From the NCBI RefSeq assembly GCF_029395455.1, contig NZ_CP113916.1, forward strand, positions 1,302,001-1,366,000: a DNA stretch of 64,000 nucleotides. The letters run 5' to 3'. Below are positions 38,563 through 50,041 of this stretch, piece after piece (the stretch's first letter is position 1; each line of letters starts with the position of its first letter). The stretch comes from Lactobacillus sp. ESL0785. GTDB lineage: Bacteria > Bacillota > Bacilli > Lactobacillales > Lactobacillaceae. The notes beneath the pieces were generated by a model. The model saw nothing but the letters and a program-made list of their open reading frames with translations. It did not search any database and had not been told where the DNA came from. Made by a program: the position numbers and the translations under genes.

Positions 38563-40656
38563 TTATTCGGTCTTGCCGCCGCGCTTCTTAATAATTTCTT
38601 CTTGAATTGACTTAGGAGTTGCTGAGTAGTGATCAAATACCATTGTAAATGTACCACGACCTTGAGTTGATGAACGCAAAGTAGTTGCATAACCAAACAT
38701 TTCAGCAAGTGGAACCATTGAATTCAATACTTTAGCACCTGAACGGTCTTGCATATTGTCCATCGTACCACGACGAGCAGTAATTGAGCCCATTACATCA
38801 CCTAAGTATTCTTCTGGAGTAATTACTTGAACCTTCATAATTGGTTCAAGAATTACAGCACCAGCCTTAGGAGCTGCATTTCTCAAAGCAAGTGAAGCAG
38901 CAACCTTGAAGGCAGCTTCTGATGAGTCGACTTCGTGGTAACTACCATCGTAAAGCTTAGCCTTAACGTCAATTAATGGGTAACCTGCAAGAATACCATT
39001 CTTCATTGATTCTTGAAGTCCAGCATCTACTGAAGGGATAAATTCACGCGGAACAACACCACCGACAATGGCATCTTCGAATTCGTAGCCTTTACCTCTG
39101 TCATTTGGTGTAAATTCAATCCAAACGTCACCGTATTGACCCTTACCACCAGATTGACGAACGAATTTACCTTGAGCCTTAGCAGGCTTAGTAAATGTTT
39201 CACGGTAAGCAACTTGTGGTTCACCAATTTTAGCTTCTACGTGGAATTCACGCTTCATCCGTTCAACCATGATTTGCAAGTGCAATTCACCCATTCCGGA
39301 AATTAAAGTTTGACCAGTTTCAGCATTAGTTTCAGCTCTGAAAGTTGGATCTTCTTCAGTCAGCTTTTGCAAAGCAACATCAAGCTTATCACGATCAGCC
39401 TTTGATTCAGGTTCAATTGAAACTTGAATAACTGGATCTGGAACTTCCAAACTTTCCAAAATCAATGGATGATCTGGATCAGTTAATGAGTCACCAGTAG
39501 TAGTGTTCTTCAAACCAATGGCACCAGCGATATCACCTGAGAAAACTTCTGGAATTTCTGTTCTTGAGTTAGCGTGCATTTGCAATAAACGACCAACACG
39601 TTCACGACTATTCTTAGAAGCGTTTAATACGTATGAACCTGATTCAAGAGAACCAGTGTAAACACGGATATAAGTCAAACGACCAACAAATGGATCAGTA
39701 GCAATCTTGAAGGCTAAAGCTGAAAATGGCTTATCGTCACCGGCTACCAATTCTTCTTCTTCACCAGTCTTAGGATCATGAGCAATATATGGCTTAACGT
39801 CTACTGGAGATGGCAAGTAATCAACAACACCATCAAGCATCATTTGGACACCCTTGTTCTTGAATGCTGAACCGGCAAATACTGGGAACAATTCCAAGTT
39901 CAAAGTTGCTTTACGAATAGCTGCCTTTAACTCATCAATGGAAATTTCCTTACCATCAAGGTATTTTTCCATAATGTTATCATCAACATCAGCAACTTGT
40001 TCGATTAATGCACTACGACGCTTTTCAGCTTCTTCCTTGTATTCGTCAGGAACTGGAACAGTATCCCACTTAGAACCAAGCTTATCTTCATCATAAACAT
40101 CAGCAACCATGTTGATTAAGTCAATGACACCTTCAAAGGTTTCGGCAGAACCAATTGGCATTTGAACAGCCAAAGCATTAGCATTCAAACGTTCGTGCAA
40201 AGACTTAACAGAATTATCAAAGTCTGCACCGATCTTGTCCATCTTGTTAACAAAAACAATCCGAGGAACACCATAAGTTTCAGCTTGACGCCAAACATTT
40301 TCAGTTTGTGGTTCAACACCAGCTTGGGCATCAAGAACAGTTACGGCACCATCAAGAACCCGAAGTGAACGTTCAACCTCGATTGTGAAGTCAACGTGTC
40401 CTGGTGTATCAATGATGTTAATCCGGTAGTCTTTCCATTGTGCAGTCGTAGCGGCTGAAGTAATGGTAATACCACGTTCCTTTTCTTCGTCCATCCAGTC
40501 CATCTGGCTGTCACCCTCATGGGTTTCACCAATCTTGTGGATTTTACCAGTGTAGTAAAGGATACGTTCAGTAGTGGTAGTCTTACCCGCATCAATGTGG
40601 GCCATGATACCAATATTACGTGTCTTTTCTAATGGAAATTCACGCTTATTAGCCAT
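38563..40656 (-). CDS. fusA: Elongation factor G
   Basis: 697-residue GTPase that drives translocation. G1 AHIDAGKTT (19-27), switch [18 protein letters not shown], and EF-G domains II to V are in order. It is the last gene of the str operon; unlike the enteric arrangement no tuf gene follows, only a terminator, as is usual for lactobacilli. Confidence 0.98.
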   Translation of the reverse strand: MANKREFPLEKTRNIGIMAHIDAGKTTTTERILYYTGKIHKIGETHEGDSQMDWMDEEKERGITITSAATTAQWKDYRINIIDTPGHVDFTIEVERSLRVLDGAVTVLDAQAGVEPQTENVWRQAETYGVPRIVFVNKMDKIGADFDNSVKSLHERLNANALAVQMPIGSAETFEGVIDLINMVADVYDEDKLGSKWDTVPVPDEYKEEAEKRRSALIEQVADVDDNIMEKYLDGKEISIDELKAAIRKATLNLELFPVFAGSAFKNKGVQMMLDGVVDYLPSPVDVKPYIAHDPKTGEEEELVAGDDKPFSALAFKIATDPFVGRLTYIRVYTGSLESGSYVLNASKNSRERVGRLLQMHANSRTEIPEVFSGDIAGAIGLKNTTTGDSLTDPDHPLILESLEVPDPVIQVSIEPESKADRDKLDVALQKLTEEDPTFRAETNAETGQTLISGMGELHLQIMVERMKREFHVEAKIGEPQVAYRETFTKPAKAQGKFVRQSGGKGQYGDVWIEFTPNDRGKGYEFEDAIVGGVVPREFIPSVDAGLQESMKNGILAGYPLIDVKAKLYDGSYHEVDSSEAAFKVAASLALRNAAPKAGAVILEPIMKVQVITPEEYLGDVMGSITARRGTMDNMQDRSGAKVLNSMVPLAEMFGYATTLRSSTQGRGTFTMVFDHYSATPKSIQEEIIKKRGGKTE

Positions 40657-40691
40657 AAATTTTTATCTCCTTAAAAAATATATTGATCAAA

Positions 40692-41162
40692 TTAGAAGCG
40701 GTAGTGTGCAAATGCACGGTTAGCTTCAGCCATACGGTGAACATCTTCACGCTTCTTAACTGCTGAACCAGTGTTATTTGAAGCATCGATGATTTCGTTA
40801 GCTAAACGTTCATCCATCGTGTGTTCATTACGTAAACGAGCGTATGATACAAGCCATCTTAAACCCAAAGTAGTTCTTCTTTCTGGACGAACTTCAACTG
40901 GGATTTGGTAGTTTGAACCACCAATCCGGCGAGCTCTAACTTCCAAAACTGGCATAATGTTATTCATAGCTTCTTCAAAAACATCAAGTGGTTCCTTGCC
41001 AGTCTTATCTTTAACGATGTTGAAAGCATCATAAAGGATTGAAGATGCCTTAGCTCTCTTACCGTCAACCATCAAGTGATTGATTAACTTAGTAACAAGC
41101 TTTGAGTTATAAACTGGATCTGCTAAAACGTCTCTTTTAGTTATATGTCCTTTTCTAGGCAT
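40692..41162 (-). CDS. rpsG: 30S ribosomal protein S7
   Basis: 156 residues, [20 protein letters not shown], with [16 protein letters not shown] and the C-terminal [17 protein letters not shown] block (here [19 protein letters not shown]). Primary 16S rRNA binder of the head. 14 bp after rpsL. Confidence 0.97.
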   Translation of the reverse strand: MPRKGHITKRDVLADPVYNSKLVTKLINHLMVDGKRAKASSILYDAFNIVKDKTGKEPLDVFEEAMNNIMPVLEVRARRIGGSNYQIPVEVRPERRTTLGLRWLVSYARLRNEHTMDERLANEIIDASNNTGSAVKKREDVHRMAEANRAFAHYRF

Positions 41163-41176
41163 TATTTAACTCCTCC

Positions 41177-41584
41177 TTAATCTTTCTTAGCACCGTACTT
41201 AGAACGGCCTTGTTTTCTGCCGTCAACACCAGCAGTATCAAGGGCACCACGAATAATATGGTAACGTACACCAGGAAGGTCCTTTACACGACCACCACGG
41301 ATTAACACAACCGAGTGCTCTTGCAAGTTGTGGCCTTCACCTGGGATGTAGGCAGTAACTTCAATTAAGTTAGAAAGACGAACACGAGCATACTTACGCA
41401 AAGCTGAGTTTGGCTTCTTTGGTGTCATTGTACCAACACGAGTTGCAACCCCACGCATTTGTGGAGCTGGGTTGAATACTAATTCTTTCTTCATACTGTT
41501 GTAGCCATAGCTTAAAGCTGGTGACTTTGATTTAGTCGTCTTAGTGTGACGGCCTTTTCTTACCAATTGGTTAATAGTTGGCAT
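41177..41584 (-). CDS. rpsL: 30S ribosomal protein S12
   Basis: 135 residues from the ATG at 41584 ([12 protein letters not shown]), which has TAGGAGG upstream; a longer in-frame start at 41623 covers that site. The decoding loops [19 protein letters not shown] and [15 protein letters not shown] show the wild-type lysines, so no streptomycin-resistance change is visible. First gene of the str operon. Confidence 0.97.
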   Translation of the reverse strand: MPTINQLVRKGRHTKTTKSKSPALSYGYNSMKKELVFNPAPQMRGVATRVGTMTPKKPNSALRKYARVRLSNLIEVTAYIPGEGHNLQEHSVVLIRGGRVKDLPGVRYHIIRGALDTAGVDGRKQGRSKYGAKKD

Positions 41585-41678
41585 TAACTTTTTCCTCCTA
41601 AAAAAACTGTTTATTCTGTTCACACATCCAGGAGTTTCTTTTTTAGCTCCTAAATTATCATCAAAACATACAAAGACT

Positions 41679-41706
41679 ATTGTACTCGCTTTTTTTCAGA
41701 AAGCAA
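41679..41706 (-). promoter_or_regulatory. Putative promoter of the str operon (rpsL-rpsG-fusA)
   Basis: TACAAT (-10, 5 of 6) with TTGCTT (-35, 3 of 6) 16 bp upstream on the minus strand. It predicts a leader of about 88 nt that contains two TTTAGGAG copies and one CTCCT. Confidence 0.5.
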
Positions 41707-41768
41707 TCTTTTTCTATAATAAAAAAACAAAATGAATTTTTTAACGTATTTGCTAATGAGGTAACAAA

Positions 41769-42461
41769 ATGAATTGGATCTATACACTAACTAACTTTTT
41801 AATCGGCTCATGTCTTGCATCCCATGCTGCCGTTATCTGTGATCGCTGGGAAACAAGTGATTTTATTTTTAGCCGCTCACACTGCAATAATTGCTATACT
41901 GAACTCAATCTACTTGATGAGTTACCAATTATTTCTTATTTTTGGCTGCATGGTAAATGTCGTTATTGCCACAACCTAATTCCAACCAAACTACCGATCA
42001 TCGAAATAATCGGTGGTCTTGCATTTAGTTCACTTAATTTCAGCAGCATTGAAGATCTTTTCACTGCGATTATTATTTTTAGTATCTTACTTGCTGCAAT
42101 TTGTGATTACGAACAGCATGAATTTTATCTTATCATGCTACTACCAGCGATTATTCTTGCACTGACTAAGAGCCCTGATCTTTTGCATTTTCAGCTACTT
42201 GACGATCTTGAATTTTTACCGCTCCTTTTAATACTGACATATTATGTTTACCGACAAAAATTAGGCAGTGGTGATCTACTTATTTACCTAATTTTAGCTC
42301 TCTATTTCAGTCCGCACTTTGCAAATACAGTATTTTTACTTGGAGCAATTTTTTCTCTTGGCTATTTCGTAAATCAAGGAAAAAAGCGGTTAGCATCAAA
42401 GCCAATCGCTTTTGTACCCTGTCTATTTTTGGGTCTTACTATACAACTTTTATTCAAATAA
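41769..42461 (+). CDS. comC: Type IV prepilin peptidase (ComC-like)
   Basis: 230-residue polytopic membrane aspartyl protease that cleaves and methylates prepilin-like competence pseudopilins. The N-terminal cytoplasmic loop has two CxxC pairs (Cys39/Cys42 and Cys64/Cys67) typical of bifunctional enzymes; the catalytic aspartates are Asp113 (AAICDYEQ) and Asp169 in the GxGD motif (GSGDLLIY). About seven hydrophobic helices. It is the only plus-strand gene in this part, convergent with rpoC, and shares a terminator with it. Substrates would be the ComG pseudopilins encoded elsewhere. Confidence 0.9.
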   Translation: MNWIYTLTNFLIGSCLASHAAVICDRWETSDFIFSRSHCNNCYTELNLLDELPIISYFWLHGKCRYCHNLIPTKLPIIEIIGGLAFSSLNFSSIEDLFTAIIIFSILLAAICDYEQHEFYLIMLLPAIILALTKSPDLLHFQLLDDLEFLPLLLILTYYVYRQKLGSGDLLIYLILALYFSPHFANTVFLLGAIFSLGYFVNQGKKRLASKPIAFVPCLFLGLTIQLLFK

Positions 42462-42494
42462 AATAGCGTCCCTACTCACGTAGAAACGCTATTT
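42461..42494. terminator. Bidirectional terminator between comC and rpoC
   Basis: A perfect 9-bp stem AAATAGCGT / ACGCTATTT, with an inner CTAC/GTAG stem, flanked by A/T runs. It starts at the comC stop codon and ends 9 bp from the rpoC stop. Confidence 0.85.
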
Positions 42495-42502
42495 ATTTTA
42501 AA

Positions 42503-45500
42503 TTATTTTTGTGGTTCCTTAGCTTTGTCAGCTTCCTTCATCTTTTTCTCAATATCAGCAATTGAGTAAACAGACTTAGGTTTCTTAACATCAGCTTCAG
42601 GTTCCATATTCCGGTAAACAGGAAGACCAGTACCAGCCGGAATAATTTTACCAATAATAACATTCTCTTTTAATCCTAATAATGGATCATTCTTGCCTCT
42701 AATTGAAGCATCAGTCAAAACACGTGTAGTTTCCTGGAATGACGCAGCTGACAAGAAACTATTAGTTTCAAGGGCAGCCTTCGTAATTCCCAAAATAACA
42801 CTTTGAGCAGTTGCCGGAATACCACCAGAAATTATAGCCGACTTGTTTTGCTCCTTAAAATCACCGATATCCATTACTTGACCAGGCAAGAGATCAGTTT
42901 CACCTGGATCAAGAACCCGAACTTTTTGTAGCATTTGCCGAGTTAAGACTTCGACGTGCTTGTCAGAGATATCTACACCCTGCATTCTATAGGCTTTTTG
43001 AACTTCAACTAAGATATATTCTTCAGTTGTCAAAGTATCAGTTACTTGAATCAATTCCTTTGGATCAACTGAACCTAAAGTCAGCTTATCACCACGTTTA
43101 ACGTAGTCACCTTCAGCTACGGCAACAGAAGCAGTATAAGGGATACTATAACTTCTAGTATCGATCTTACCTTTAACCGTAATTTCACGCGTATGCTCAG
43201 CTGGGTTTTCTTGAATTGAATCAATCACACCATCAACTTCAGAAATAATTGCTCGACCTTTAGGATTACGAGCTTCAAACAATTCTTGCACACGAGGAAG
43301 ACCCTGAGTAATATCTTCAGCACCAGCAACACCACCGTTGTGGAAAGTCCGCAAGGTTAACTGTGTACCAGGTTCACCAATTGATTGAGCAGCAACAGTA
43401 CCAACTGCTTCGCCGACTTCAACTTCTTCACCTGTAGCTAAGTTCATTCCATAACACTTGCGACAAACACCATGCGGTGTATCACAAGTCAAAATTGAAC
43501 GAATCTTAACATCAACAACACCAGCGTCACAAATTTTATGTGCCAAGTTTTCATCCATCATGGTATCCGGACCAATGATTGCTTCACCAGTCTTTGGATC
43601 CTTAACAGTTTCAGCAGTGAACCGACCAAGCAAACGATCATAAAGTGGCTCAATTAATTCGTCACCTTCCATGATTGCATGAACATGAATACCACGATCA
43701 GTACCACAATCATCATCACGAATAATCACATCTTGAGCAACATCAACTAACCGCCGCGTTAAGTAACCTGACTGTGCAGTCTTCAAGGCCGTATCAGTCA
43801 TTCCCTTACGGGCACCGTGAGTAGACATGAACAGTTCCAAAACTGACAAACCTTCCTTAAAGTTTGACGTAACTGGAATTTCAAACAGTCCACCGTTAGG
43901 CGTAGCCATCAAGCCCCGCATTCCGGCTAGCTGCGTAAAGTTAGAAATGTTACCACGAGCACCAGAGTCAGCCATGATCGTAATTGGGTTACGTGGGTCA
44001 TAAATTTGTGCAATTTCGTTTTGAACTTGATCCTTACACTCATTCCAAATACTGATAACCCGATCGTGTCGTTCCTGCTCAGTGATCAAGCCTCGTCTAA
44101 ATTGCTTAGAAACAACATCAACTTGCTTGTGAGCTTTAGCAACCTTTTCATCTTTATCTTGAATTTCAGGAACATCAGTCATTCCAATAGTAATACCAGA
44201 AGTAGTTGAACTTGTATAACCTAATTTCTTCAAATCATCAAGATATTCAGAGGTTCTTTGTACCTTGTAATACTTGTAAATTGTCGCAATGGAATCAGAT
44301 AGGAAAGATTTCTTAAATGGTGTTGCAACTAATTCATCACCAACATTGTCGATCTTTTCGTGAATATCTTCCCCAGGCTCTAAGAAATACTTAGCAGCTA
44401 GAGGACTATTTAAGTTTTCTTCAGTTGGTTCGTTAATGTAGAAATAGTCTTTTGGCGTAATTTGGTTAAAAATCAACCGACCATAAGTGGTAATAAAAAT
44501 TCCATGTTCATAACCCTTAGGCCAAGACTTTTGTGGCATTGAATCAGCAGACATGCCAATAATTGTGTGGTAATGAATATCACCATTATTGTAAGCAACA
44601 GTTGCTTCTGCAGGTGAATTGAAGATCATGCCTTCACCCTCACGACCACGTTCAGCTTGCGTTAACCAGTAGTTACCCAAAACAATATCCTGTGATGGCG
44701 TAACAATTGGCTTACCATCCTTAGGTGCCAAGATATGGTGCGCAGCTAGCATTAACAGTCGTGATTCAGCAACAGCTTCATCTGACAAAGGAACATGAAT
44801 CGCCATCTGGTCCCCATCAAAGTCGGCATTATAAGCTTCACAAGCTAATGGATGCAACCGAATGGACTTACCTGGAACCAGCACTGGTTCAAAGGCCTGA
44901 ATACTCAACCGGTGCAAAGTAGGGGCCCGGTTTAACAGAACTGTTCTTTCCTTAATAACGTCCTCAAGTACATCCCAGACATCATCATCTTCACGGTCAA
45001 TCTTCCGCTTAGCACTCTTAATGTTTGAAGCAATCTTTCGCTTAACTAACTCGTGCATTACAAATGGTTTGAACAATTCCAAAGCCATTGGTCGTGGAAC
45101 ACCACATTGATAGAACTTCAATTTTGGCGAAACATCAATAACTGAACGGCCAGAATAGTCAACACGTTTACCAAGCAGGTTTTGACGGAACCGGCCTTGC
45201 TTACCTTTAAGCATGTGCGACAATGACTTCAGTGGCCGGTTACCTGGACCAACAACTGGCCGTCCGCGACGACCATTATCAATTAAGGCATCTACAGCTT
45301 CTTGCAGCATCCGCTTTTCATTTTGCACAATAATATTTGGCGCATTAAGATCAAGCAAACGCTTTAACCGATTATTCCGATTAATTACTCGACGGTACAA
45401 ATCATTCAAATCAGAAGTAGCAAACCGACCACCTTCAAGTTGAACCATTGGCCGTAAGTCCGGTGGGATAACTGGAACAGCATCAATAACCATCCATTCT

Positions 45501-46168
45501 GGCTTATTACCAGAATCTTTAAAGGCATCTAAAATATCTAGCCGTCTAATTGCCCGCGTCCGTTTTTGACCAGTCGCTGTTTCCAATTCTTTCTTTAAAT
45601 CGGTAACTTCTTTAGCCAAATCTACTTTACGGAGCAAGTCACGAATAGCTTCAGCACCCATTTTTGCAACAAAGCGATTACCATATTTTGTTTTTTGTTC
45701 ACGATATTCAACTTCTGTCATTAACTGCTTAAATTCAAGATCCGTATCACCAGGATCGATTACGATGTAAGCAGCAAAATAAATTACTTCTTCCAATAAT
45801 CTTGGTGACATATCAAGAATTAAGCCCATCCGTGACGGAATACCTTTAAAGTACCAAATATGAGTAACAGGTGCAGCTAATTCAATGTGCCCCATCCGTT
45901 CTCTTCTAACCTTAGCAGAGGTTACTTCAACCCCACAGCGATCACAAACGATTCCACGGTAGCGAACACCCTTGTATTTACCACATGCACAGGCCCAATC
46001 TTTAGTTGGCCCAAAAATTCTTTCATCAAATAAACCGTCTTTTTCTGGCTTTAAGGTACGGTAGTTAATTGTTTCTGGCTTCTTAACTTCACCGTATGAC
46101 CAGCTGCGAATCTTATTAGGCGATGCAAGACCAATTTGCATGCTTTCAAACTTATTTACGTCGATCAA
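42503..46168 (-). CDS. rpoC: DNA-directed RNA polymerase subunit beta'
   Basis: 1221 residues. The N-terminal zinc-binding site has Cys60, Cys62, Cys75 and Cys78; the active-site NADFDGDQM is near 447-455 with three Mg-binding aspartates; a second cysteine cluster ([13 protein letters not shown]) is near 895. It follows rpoB by 17 bp and ends at a terminator shared with comC. Confidence 0.98.
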   Translation of the reverse strand: MIDVNKFESMQIGLASPNKIRSWSYGEVKKPETINYRTLKPEKDGLFDERIFGPTKDWACACGKYKGVRYRGIVCDRCGVEVTSAKVRRERMGHIELAAPVTHIWYFKGIPSRMGLILDMSPRLLEEVIYFAAYIVIDPGDTDLEFKQLMTEVEYREQKTKYGNRFVAKMGAEAIRDLLRKVDLAKEVTDLKKELETATGQKRTRAIRRLDILDAFKDSGNKPEWMVIDAVPVIPPDLRPMVQLEGGRFATSDLNDLYRRVINRNNRLKRLLDLNAPNIIVQNEKRMLQEAVDALIDNGRRGRPVVGPGNRPLKSLSHMLKGKQGRFRQNLLGKRVDYSGRSVIDVSPKLKFYQCGVPRPMALELFKPFVMHELVKRKIASNIKSAKRKIDREDDDVWDVLEDVIKERTVLLNRAPTLHRLSIQAFEPVLVPGKSIRLHPLACEAYNADFDGDQMAIHVPLSDEAVAESRLLMLAAHHILAPKDGKPIVTPSQDIVLGNYWLTQAERGREGEGMIFNSPAEATVAYNNGDIHYHTIIGMSADSMPQKSWPKGYEHGIFITTYGRLIFNQITPKDYFYINEPTEENLNSPLAAKYFLEPGEDIHEKIDNVGDELVATPFKKSFLSDSIATIYKYYKVQRTSEYLDDLKKLGYTSSTTSGITIGMTDVPEIQDKDEKVAKAHKQVDVVSKQFRRGLITEQERHDRVISIWNECKDQVQNEIAQIYDPRNPITIMADSGARGNISNFTQLAGMRGLMATPNGGLFEIPVTSNFKEGLSVLELFMSTHGARKGMTDTALKTAQSGYLTRRLVDVAQDVIIRDDDCGTDRGIHVHAIMEGDELIEPLYDRLLGRFTAETVKDPKTGEAIIGPDTMMDENLAHKICDAGVVDVKIRSILTCDTPHGVCRKCYGMNLATGEEVEVGEAVGTVAAQSIGEPGTQLTLRTFHNGGVAGAEDITQGLPRVQELFEARNPKGRAIISEVDGVIDSIQENPAEHTREITVKGKIDTRSYSIPYTASVAVAEGDYVKRGDKLTLGSVDPKELIQVTDTLTTEEYILVEVQKAYRMQGVDISDKHVEVLTRQMLQKVRVLDPGETDLLPGQVMDIGDFKEQNKSAIISGGIPATAQSVILGITKAALETNSFLSAASFQETTRVLTDASIRGKNDPLLGLKENVIIGKIIPAGTGLPVYRNMEPEADVKKPKSVYSIADIEKKMKEADKAKEPQK

Positions 46169-46185
46169 AAGTTTAACCCCCCTAC

Positions 46186-49100
46186 TTATTTAGAAATCTT
46201 GTTATCATCGTCAGACTTATCTACAGTCTCTACCTTTTCAGACTCTTTAGCTGTTTTTTCTTCATCGTCAGACTTAGCAGTTTCTTCGGCTAACTTCTTC
46301 TTTTGTTGTTCTTCAGCCATCTTCGATAATGTATCAATGTTCAAATGCTCATTTGAATCATCATCCATATCACGTAATTCAATTTCTTTGTGATCCATGT
46401 CCAGAACCCGAATATCCAATCCTAATGATTGTAATTCTTTAACAAGAACTCGGAATGATTCAGGAACACCTGGTTTAGGAATTCTTTCGCCCTTAACGAT
46501 TGCTTCATACGCTTTAACCCGGCCAACAACGTCATCTGACTTATAGGTCAAAATTTCTTGCAGCGTGTAAGCAGCACCGTAAGCTTCAAGAGCCCAAACT
46601 TCCATTTCACCAAACCGCTGACCACCAAATTGTGCTTTACCACCAAGAGGCTGCTGGGTAACAAGTGAGTAAGGCCCAATTGAACGTGCATGAATCTTAT
46701 CGTCAACCATGTGCGTCAACTTCAGATAGTGCATAATTCCAACTGAAACTCGGTTATGGAATGGTTCACCCGTACGGCCATCATAAAGAACAGTCTTACC
46801 GTCTTTATCAATACCAGCTTTATGAACTGTATCCCAAACATCATCTTCACTAGCACCATCAAATACTGGTGTAGCAACGTGAATACCCAAGTTATTAGCA
46901 GCACGGCCTAAGTGTAATTCAAGCAACTGTCCGATGTTCATACGCGAAGGAACACCCATTGGGTTCAAACAAATATCAACTGGTGTACCATCTGGTAAGT
47001 ATGGCATATCTTCTTGTGGAACAACTGCCGCAACCGTACCCTTGTTACCGTGACGACCAGACATCTTGTCTCCAACCTGGATCTTACGTTTTTGTGCAAT
47101 GTAAACACGAACTAACGTATTAACACCTGGTGAAAGTTCATCGCCCTTTTCACGTGTATAAACTTTTACATCACGGACAATTCCGCCACCACCATGTGGT
47201 ACACGCAAAGAGGTATCACGGACTTCACGCGCCTTTTCACCAAAAATAGCATGTAATAATCTTTCTTCAGCTGATAATTCAGTTACACCCTTAGGCGTTA
47301 CCTTACCAACTAAAATATCACCATCGTGAACTTCAGCACCAATGCGAACAATTCCTTGACCGTCAAGGTCCTTTAATGCATCTTCACCAACATTTGGCAA
47401 CTCACGTGTAATTTCCTCTGGACCAAGCTTCGTATCCCGAGCTTCAGATTCGTAATCTTCAATACTGATTGAAGTATAAACGTCATCTTTAACTAACCGC
47501 TCAGACAGCATAATAGCATCTTCGTAGTTGTACATGTTCCAAGTCATGAAAGCAATAACAGGGTTTTGACCCAAAGCTAGTTCACCATGATCCATTGTTG
47601 GACCATTAGCAATAACTTCACCTTCAACAACCTCATCACCTAATTTAACATTTGGTGTTTGGTTGTAGGACTTCGAGTTATTAGAACGACGGTACTTTTC
47701 AAGAACATATTCATCCAAAGTACTGTCGGCACGTCTAATTCTAATCGTGTTAGCATCAACATATTCAACTTTACCTGCAGCCTTGGCAATCAGTGCCGCA
47801 CCTGAATCATGAGCAGCACGATATTCCATTCCAGTACCAACAAGAGAACTATGAGGGTTAATCAATGGCGCAGCCTGACGTTGCTGGTTAGCACCCATCA
47901 AAGCCCGGTTAGAATCATCGTTTTCCAAAAATGGAATACATGCAGAAGCAACAGAAACAACCTGCTTAGGAATAACATCCATGTAGTCAATCTTATCAGG
48001 TTTAACTTCGACGTTATCTTCCTTAGAACGAGCCAAAATCAACTCTTCTTTAAATGAACCATCTGGATTAAGAGGCGTATTAGCTCCCGCAATGATGTAA
48101 TTATCTTCAACATCAGCTGTTAAGTAATCAATCTTGTCAGTAACCTTGTGGGTCTTCCAAGAAACGCGACGGTAAGGTGTTTCAATAAAACCATACTTGT
48201 TAATTACAGCATAAGTTGCTAGCGAGTTAATCAAACCAATGTTTGGTCCTTCTGGCGTCTCAATTGGACACAAACGACCATATTGCGTATAGTGCACGTC
48301 ACGAACTTCATAACCAGCACGGTCACGTGTCAAACCACCAGGCCCTAAAGCAGACATCCGCCGCTTATGTGTTAATTCACCTAGCGGGTTATGTTGATCC
48401 ATAAACTGTGACAGTTGTGAGGAGCCAAAGAATTCCTTAATGCTGGCAACAATTGGTCGAATATTGATTAATTGTTGTGGGGTAACAGTTGAAGGATCTT
48501 GAATTGACATTCTTTCACGTACAACTCGTTCCATTCTGGCTAAACCAATTCTAAACTGGTTCTGCAGCAATTCACCAACCCGACGAATCCGCCGATTACC
48601 CAAGTGGTCAATGTCATCAATACTGCCAATACCATCTTGCAACAACAAGAAGTAATTAATTGAAGCCAAAACATCAGCTGGAGTTAAATACTTAGCATTT
48701 TTATCAATATGTCCGTTGGACATCATCTTCACAACGCGTTCAGGATTTTCTTTTGAGTAAACTTTGATTTCTTGAACGTTAATTGGATCTGGTAAAACAC
48801 CTTCTTTAGATGGTTCATAAGTAACCATCTTAAAGTCGTCACGATCAAGGTACTTTTCCAAAGTATCCATTACTTCGTGAGTTACAACAGTACCCTTCTT
48901 AGCAATAATTTCACCAGTATCTGGGTCTGCCAATGTTTCTGCCAATGTTTGACCGTATAAACGATTCTTCAATGATAGTTTCTTGTTGACCTTATAACGA
49001 CCAACTGGTGCCAAGTCATAACGACGTGGATCGAAGAAACGTGCATACAGCAATGAACGTGAAGAATCCGTAGTCTTCGGCTCACCTGGACGTAATCTTT

Positions 49101-49830
49101 CATAAACGTCCTTTAAAGCTTCAGCAACCCGTGAATCAGCTGGATTTTTATGAACATCCTTATCCAAAGTGAATTGTAAAGTATCACTTTGACCAAACAT
49201 ATCTAAAATATCGCTGTCTGAGCCAATTCCCATTGCTCTAATTAAAACAGTCAACGGCAGCTTACGCGTCCGGTCTACTCGAACATAAGAAACATTCTTG
49301 GCATCAGTTTCATATTCCAACCATGCACCACGATTAGGAATAACCGTGGTACCAAAAATTTGCCGACCATTCTTGTCATAATCACCTGAGTAATAAACAC
49401 TTGGTGATCTAACTAACTGTGAAACGATAACTCTTTCAGCACCGTTAATAATAAATGAACCTGATTCTGTCATCAATGGCAAATCGCCAAAGAAAACGTC
49501 CTGGGTCTTAATTTCACCGGTTTTTTGGTTAGTTAATTTTAAAGTAACGTGCATTGGTGCTGAATAAGTCGCATCGTGATCACGTGCTTCATCAACAGTA
49601 TACTTAGGCTTTTGCAGTTTATAGCCCATATATTCCAATGAAAGTTTACCCGAAAAGTCACTAATCGGCATAATGTCATCGAAGACTTCTTTAATACCTT
49701 CATCCAAAAACCACTTATATGATTCGGTTTGTACATCGGTCAAGTTAGGCAGTTTTAATACTTCTTTAATTCGTGAAAAACTACGTCTTGTTCGGTGTTT
49801 ACCATAGTTCACTACGTGTCCATTTAACAA
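46186..49830 (-). CDS. rpoB: DNA-directed RNA polymerase subunit beta
   Basis: About 1214 residues. I start it at the TTG at 49830, giving [18 protein letters not shown], the usual lactobacillus N-terminus, with AAAGGA 10 nt upstream; an in-frame TTG at 49863 would add 11 residues and cover the ribosome binding site. The rifampicin-binding cluster near 470-500 ([26 protein letters not shown]) is wild type. The C-terminus carries a long acidic, lysine-rich tail after the DDDSNEHLN segment. Confidence 0.97.
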   Translation of the reverse strand: MLNGHVVNYGKHRTRRSFSRIKEVLKLPNLTDVQTESYKWFLDEGIKEVFDDIMPISDFSGKLSLEYMGYKLQKPKYTVDEARDHDATYSAPMHVTLKLTNQKTGEIKTQDVFFGDLPLMTESGSFIINGAERVIVSQLVRSPSVYYSGDYDKNGRQIFGTTVIPNRGAWLEYETDAKNVSYVRVDRTRKLPLTVLIRAMGIGSDSDILDMFGQSDTLQFTLDKDVHKNPADSRVAEALKDVYERLRPGEPKTTDSSRSLLYARFFDPRRYDLAPVGRYKVNKKLSLKNRLYGQTLAETLADPDTGEIIAKKGTVVTHEVMDTLEKYLDRDDFKMVTYEPSKEGVLPDPINVQEIKVYSKENPERVVKMMSNGHIDKNAKYLTPADVLASINYFLLLQDGIGSIDDIDHLGNRRIRRVGELLQNQFRIGLARMERVVRERMSIQDPSTVTPQQLINIRPIVASIKEFFGSSQLSQFMDQHNPLGELTHKRRMSALGPGGLTRDRAGYEVRDVHYTQYGRLCPIETPEGPNIGLINSLATYAVINKYGFIETPYRRVSWKTHKVTDKIDYLTADVEDNYIIAGANTPLNPDGSFKEELILARSKEDNVEVKPDKIDYMDVIPKQVVSVASACIPFLENDDSNRALMGANQQRQAAPLINPHSSLVGTGMEYRAAHDSGAALIAKAAGKVEYVDANTIRIRRADSTLDEYVLEKYRRSNNSKSYNQTPNVKLGDEVVEGEVIANGPTMDHGELALGQNPVIAFMTWNMYNYEDAIMLSERLVKDDVYTSISIEDYESEARDTKLGPEEITRELPNVGEDALKDLDGQGIVRIGAEVHDGDILVGKVTPKGVTELSAEERLLHAIFGEKAREVRDTSLRVPHGGGGIVRDVKVYTREKGDELSPGVNTLVRVYIAQKRKIQVGDKMSGRHGNKGTVAAVVPQEDMPYLPDGTPVDICLNPMGVPSRMNIGQLLELHLGRAANNLGIHVATPVFDGASEDDVWDTVHKAGIDKDGKTVLYDGRTGEPFHNRVSVGIMHYLKLTHMVDDKIHARSIGPYSLVTQQPLGGKAQFGGQRFGEMEVWALEAYGAAYTLQEILTYKSDDVVGRVKAYEAIVKGERIPKPGVPESFRVLVKELQSLGLDIRVLDMDHKEIELRDMDDDSNEHLNIDTLSKMAEEQQKKKLAEETAKSDDEEKTAKESEKVETVDKSDDDNKISK

Positions 49831-49910
49831 GGAGAAAACATCCTTTCTGTATAGAGAAAGCAAATATTACATTTCGTTTACAAATTCAAAAGGCTGAGAA
49901 TTTAAGCATA

Positions 49911-49947
49911 AAAAAGACAAAAACAACCACGTCGTTTTTGTCTTTTA
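49911..49947 (-). terminator. Strong intrinsic terminator between clpC and rpoB
   Basis: An approximately 15-bp stem AAAAGACAAAAAC / GTTTTTGTCTTTT with one mismatch, followed by T residues on the minus strand, 95 bp after the clpC stop. An outer pair of arms (AAAAGGCTGA at 49889 and TCAGCCTTTT at 49987) encloses it. Confidence 0.85.
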
Positions 49948-50041
49948 TTATTCTGCTGGACAATATATCAGCAAAATTCTGAACTTCAGCCTTTTTAATC
50001 ATACTCAAGAGTAACAAAATTCACTAAATATGTCAATTAGT

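Noticed and set aside
49890..50003. 38-codon frame starting MIKKAEVQNFADIL in the clpC-rpoB gap
   Set aside because: It is made up of the terminator arms, so the frame is a by-product of the inverted repeats; no ribosome binding site was seen.
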